The notes below the pieces were generated by a model. That model worked only from the letters and a program-made list of their open reading frames with translations. It did no database searches and was not told the DNA's origin. A stretch of 64,000 bases of DNA from Enterococcus faecalis_A (GTDB taxonomy: Bacteria > Bacillota > Bacilli > Lactobacillales > Enterococcaceae): the NCBI GenBank assembly GCA_051295955.1, contig JBPDWA010000002.1:1-64000 (forward strand), read 5' to 3'. How positions within the stretch are numbered: the first letter of the stretch is position 1; each line of letters begins with the position of its first letter. Below are positions 60,882 to 64,000 of the stretch, piece by piece. A program made the position numbers and the translations under genes.

Positions 60882-62188
60882 TGACCATTAAAAAGAAAGT
60901 ATTTGCTGTTTTCGGGCCAGTGTTTTGTGCCGCGGTCTTGATAGCTATTTTTTTCTTAGCGCCATTTAAATTGAATTTGGGCAGCGACAAAACGTTAGCT
61001 GCTGCTTCTACTTCAATGGCTACCAATGTGTTGAGAGGAAATTCTATCAAAAACAAAGCCATGGCCACCAAAGAATATGTACCTTTCTTTGGTTCCTCAG
61101 AATTAAGTCGCATTAGCCCGTTTCATCCTAGCGTGCTGTCTGAAAAATACCAACGGAACTATCGGCCCTTTCTATTAGGAGCGCCAGGTACTCAATCCTT
61201 AACACAGGCATTGATGATTCATTCGATGGGCTCAGAGCTGGCTGGGCGAAAAGTAGTTTTTATTATTTCTCCCCAATGGTTTGTCAAACGCGGGGTTTCT
61301 CAAAATTATTTCAATGCACGTTACTCAGAGCTGCAGGCGTATCAATGGGTGACGGGACTTAAAAAAATTAGTGATGGTGATCGTTATCTAGCCCAGCGTC
61401 TGATGCAATTTCCTAAGGTAAAAGAAGATGAACCTTTAATGAAAGCTCTAACTGCCATCAAAGATAATCGACTACCGAATACGACAACTCAGCATTACCT
61501 CAGTTGGAAAATGAATCTTTTGAGTCGGGAAGATGAGTTGTTTAGTAAATTTGGTATGATTAGTAAACAACCTATCATTGAGCGACAAGTTCGTAAATTG
61601 CCGCCAGCGTATAATGTAAAAAACTTGGATCAGCTGGCTCAAAAAATTGGAGCACAGGGTACAAATACCAATCAATTTCAAATTTCCAATAAATTTTATC
61701 GCCGTAACTTAGCTCATCGACTCGATAAGCTAAAAGGCTCACAACGGAATTGGGATTATCGTTTTTCTCCAGAATACTCCGACTTACAGTTGGCTTTGGA
61801 ACAGCTGGCTCAGCAAAAAACAGAGGTTTTATTCATTATACCGCCAGTAAATGAACGTTGGTCGAACTTTACCGGCCTTTCTCAAGAAATGCTGCAAGAA
61901 GTAGCCGCTAAGATCAAATACCAATTAACTAGCCAAGGTTTCACGAACATTGCTGACTTAACGAAAGAAGCTGCAACACCTTACTTCATGGAAGATACAA
62001 TTCATTTAGGCTGGCGTGGTTGGTTGATGGTTGATACAAAAGTGGTTCCTTTTTTGCAACAAAAAAAACAGCCGCAAACTTATCAATTATCACCGACTTT
62101 CTATGAAAAAAAATGGCAGCAAGCATTGCCGCCTGGAAGCAAACCAGCTCCGGCACCAGCAGAAGTAGAAGTGAATGTTAGTTTTTAA
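60881..62188 (+). CDS. dltD: D-alanyl-lipoteichoic acid biosynthesis protein DltD
   Basis: A 435-aa protein with an N-terminal membrane anchor (about 7-28) and an extracellular SGNH-like domain. The nucleophile Ser is in FFGSSELSR near residue 70 and the Asp/His pair in EDTIHLGWRGW near 370. It completes D-Ala transfer to lipoteichoic acid, lowering negative surface charge and binding of cationic peptides. A Pro/Ala-rich tail ends the protein. Confidence 0.95.
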   Translation: MTIKKKVFAVFGPVFCAAVLIAIFFLAPFKLNLGSDKTLAAASTSMATNVLRGNSIKNKAMATKEYVPFFGSSELSRISPFHPSVLSEKYQRNYRPFLLGAPGTQSLTQALMIHSMGSELAGRKVVFIISPQWFVKRGVSQNYFNARYSELQAYQWVTGLKKISDGDRYLAQRLMQFPKVKEDEPLMKALTAIKDNRLPNTTTQHYLSWKMNLLSREDELFSKFGMISKQPIIERQVRKLPPAYNVKNLDQLAQKIGAQGTNTNQFQISNKFYRRNLAHRLDKLKGSQRNWDYRFSPEYSDLQLALEQLAQQKTEVLFIIPPVNERWSNFTGLSQEMLQEVAAKIKYQLTSQGFTNIADLTKEAATPYFMEDTIHLGWRGWLMVDTKVVPFLQQKKQPQTYQLSPTFYEKKWQQALPPGSKPAPAPAEVEVNVSF

Positions 62189-62278
62189 AAATAGGAATTA
62201 CTTTTGAGAAAAACAAAAAATTGAAGTAAAGAAGAAGCCTGCGATTATAGGACAATGTCTTCTACAAATGATAAGGAG

Positions 62279-62320
62279 TACAGTGACAGCGCAAAAGGGC
62301 AGGCTGTCACTGTATTTTTT
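62279..62320 (+). terminator. Terminator of the dlt operon
   Basis: TACAGTGACAGC pairs perfectly with GCTGTCACTGTA, followed by TTTTTT. Confidence 0.93.
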
Positions 62321-62430
62321 GTTTTTCCTAGTCACAGTCATTTAGACTACATAGTTTTTCAATGCAATCCTAATTGAGAAATGAGATTTTGAAAGCTGTG
62401 GCTTTTGTCTCAGCTGTTTTCTTTTTGTTA

Positions 62431-62457
62431 TTGAAATAGTACAACTAATGATATAAT
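62431..62457 (+). promoter_or_regulatory. Promoter of the aminopeptidase gene
   Basis: Extended -10 TGATATAAT at 62449-62457, with TTGAAA at 62431-62436 (15-nt spacer). Confidence 0.55.
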
Positions 62458-62490
62458 TAAGAGAAATTATTTTTTTAAGGAGTAGAAGTA

Positions 62491-63564
62491 ATGGAAGATC
62501 AAATGTTAATAGATTTAACAAATGCCAAAGGAATTGCTGGTAATGAGGAAGAAGTACGGGAAGTATTTAAAAAGTACGCTGTACCTTATGCAGATAAATT
62601 TCTTTACGACGGCTTAGGTAGTGTGATTGCTGAGCACGTTGGAGTCCCACAAGGCCCTAGAATTTACATCTCTGGACACTTGGATGAAGTTGGGTTTATG
62701 GTGACTAAAATTACGGAAAAAGGATTCATTGAATTTCAACCAGTCGGCGGCTGGTGGGGCCAAGTGATGTTGGCTCAGCAGGTTACCGTTAAAACCAGCA
62801 AAGGGCTTGTTTACCATGGAGTGATCGGTTCGAAGCCACCGCATGTTTTAACTCCGGAAGTCCGCAATAAGCCCTATGACCTAGCAGATATGTTTATTGA
62901 TATTGGCGCAGCTAGTGCGTGCCAAGTGGCGGAATGGGGTATAAAACCTGGAGATATGATCACACCTTACATTGAATACCGTCGAATGAATGGAACCAAA
63001 TTTCTGTTAGCCAAAGCTTGGGATAACCGCATTGGTACTGCTGTTTCATTAAAAGTGTTGGAAAACTTAGCCAAAGAAGGACATCCTAATGTTCTTTTTG
63101 CCGGCAGTGATGTCCAAGAAGAAGTTGGTCTTCGTGGCGCTCAAACTAGTACGCATCTAGTTGATCCGGATTTAGCTTTAGCGTTGGATACAGGAACTGC
63201 AGGAGATACGCCGAAAATGACCACCAAGGAAGCTGATTCTGTCCTAGGAGCCGGCCCGCAAATTTTAATATATGACGCTTCGATGATTCCTCACAAAAAA
63301 TTACGAGATTTTGTCATTGGTATCGCTGAAGAACAAAACATTTCTTTCCAATATACAGTGATTACTGGCGGCGGAACGGATGCTGGGCGTATGCATGTAA
63401 GTAAAGATGGCGTTCCATCATTAGCGATTACAGTGCCGGTTAGATACTTGCATTCTCACACATCAATTATTCATGAGGACGATTATGTAAATACGGTGAA
63501 ACTAGTAACAGAAGTTGTGAAAAGACTGGATCGTCAAACTGTGGTGCAGTTAACTAGTTATTAA
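62491..63564 (+). CDS. pepA: M42-family glutamyl aminopeptidase
   Basis: A 357-aa dinuclear metallopeptidase: SGHLDEVGFMV (metal His and base region), AWDNRIGTAV (bridging Asp), VQEEVGLRGA (Glu pair), ALDTG and YLHSHTSIIHEDD (C-terminal His). Related lactococcal PepA removes N-terminal Glu/Asp; M42 glucanase-like peptidases are the alternative. TAAGGAGTAG precedes the ATG. Confidence 0.93.
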   Translation: MEDQMLIDLTNAKGIAGNEEEVREVFKKYAVPYADKFLYDGLGSVIAEHVGVPQGPRIYISGHLDEVGFMVTKITEKGFIEFQPVGGWWGQVMLAQQVTVKTSKGLVYHGVIGSKPPHVLTPEVRNKPYDLADMFIDIGAASACQVAEWGIKPGDMITPYIEYRRMNGTKFLLAKAWDNRIGTAVSLKVLENLAKEGHPNVLFAGSDVQEEVGLRGAQTSTHLVDPDLALALDTGTAGDTPKMTTKEADSVLGAGPQILIYDASMIPHKKLRDFVIGIAEEQNISFQYTVITGGGTDAGRMHVSKDGVPSLAITVPVRYLHSHTSIIHEDDYVNTVKLVTEVVKRLDRQTVVQLTSY

Positions 63565-63589
63565 ATTTAAGAATTAGGAGGACAAGCAA

Positions 63590-64000
63590 ATGAAAAGTTA
63601 TGTATCAAATGCTCAGCACAGAGAACGTGCTAGAGGTGCTTTAAAAAATCAATGGGGAATGATGGTGTGGCTGACTTTTTTAATCCTTTTACTGCAACTA
63701 TTGGCTAGTGAAATCGTCGGTAACTTTTTTATTGGTAATTCAGGAGGTACTGGTAAAACTTTTGCGAATTTCTTACTTGAGAATTTAGTTCTTTTTGCTA
63801 TTTTTTATGGTTATGCTTACGCTGGGTTACAAGTTTTACGAGGGAATAAGGCAAAGCCAATAATGTTGTTTAGCGTTTTCCAAGAAGGCAATTATGTACC
63901 TATGCTTATCATTAATTTTTTGCAATATCTGGTTAGTCGTATTGTAAATGTCATTGTTATGCTGCCAATCTTCATTATTTTCGGGGCTCAAATCTATATT
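63590..64000 (+). CDS. DUF975 family membrane protein, 5' part only
   Basis: Starts MKSYVSNAQHRERARGALKNQWG, an N-terminal amphipathic segment typical of DUF975 proteins, followed by at least three membrane helices. It runs off the window end after 137 codons without a stop. Function of the family is unknown. TTAGGAGGAC gives a clear start. Confidence 0.8.
   Translation, partial: MKSYVSNAQHRERARGALKNQWGMMVWLTFLILLLQLLASEIVGNFFIGNSGGTGKTFANFLLENLVLFAIFYGYAYAGLQVLRGNKAKPIMLFSVFQEGNYVPMLIINFLQYLVSRIVNVIVMLPIFIIFGAQIYI

Noticed and set aside
1..64000. CRISPR arrays, IS elements, prophage or integrase genes
   Set aside because: No regularly spaced repeats, transposase or integrase frames, or phage structural genes were seen anywhere in the window.

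Overview
The window looks like a chromosomal segment of a low-GC Gram-positive coccus of the order Lactobacillales, most probably an Enterococcus. This is inferred from gene content and order: bgsA-bgsB glycolipid genes, the fabT-fabH-acpP-fabK-fabD-fabG-fabF-accB-fabZ-accC-accD-accA operon, an enterococcal-type L,D-transpeptidase, pbp2b-rpmG, dnaX-ybaB, and a BceAB-type transporter next to the dlt operon. No species can be fixed from this alone. Nearly all genes are on the + strand and most of the window is conserved core genome.

Layout. 1-250: end of an rRNA operon (5S rRNA, tRNA-Asn, terminator). 400-4100: two glycolipid glycosyltransferases, a beta-hydroxyacid dehydrogenase and a YkuJ-like protein. 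4140-14000: the type II fatty-acid synthesis and acetyl-CoA carboxylase operon, controlled at its head by FabT with two FabT-type boxes. 14300-20000: ribosome-assembly/NAD group yqeG-yqeH-yhbY-nadD-yqeK-rsfS-methyltransferase-tmcAL; rsfS appears to use an AUA start. 20000-23400: YebC-family factor, YdcF-like protein and L,D-transpeptidase. 23600-28900: a tautomerase, thrS under a threonine T-box, a class B PBP and rpmG.

28900-32300 is the most accessory part. It holds a small type VII secretion LXG module whose two helical partner genes are intact, but whose LXG effector is broken by two frameshifts, a nonsense codon and a 3' deletion. The deletion joins it tail to tail with a remnant of a DUF2512-like membrane gene. 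An unrecognised membrane protein gene follows.

32400-38900: esterase, 5-FTHF cyclo-ligase, rhomboid protease, YqgQ, glucokinase, a rhodanese-like protein lacking its catalytic Cys, a DUF488 protein, a small DUF3042 protein and a lone galT. 39000-51000: replication, recombination and repair genes (dnaX, ybaB, recR, tmk, darA, holB, ricT, yabA, rsmI, LexA-boxed dinB). A transporter S component, a TetR regulator and a Nudix gene lie between ybaB and recR, amid long stretches without genes. 51000-54300: anaerobic ribonucleotide reductase nrdD/nrdG on the minus strand, with two NrdR boxes. 54500-62200: BceAB-type transporter and dltXABCD, both concerned with resistance to cell-envelope-active peptides. 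62400-64000: an M42 aminopeptidase and a DUF975 membrane protein cut by the window end.

No IS element, prophage, CRISPR array or complete novel system was recognised. The observations most worth checking are the LXG/DUF2512 double remnant, the rsfS start codon, a slippery heptamer at the domain III boundary of dnaX, the hairpin between acpP and fabK, and the unknown membrane protein at 31.25 kb.
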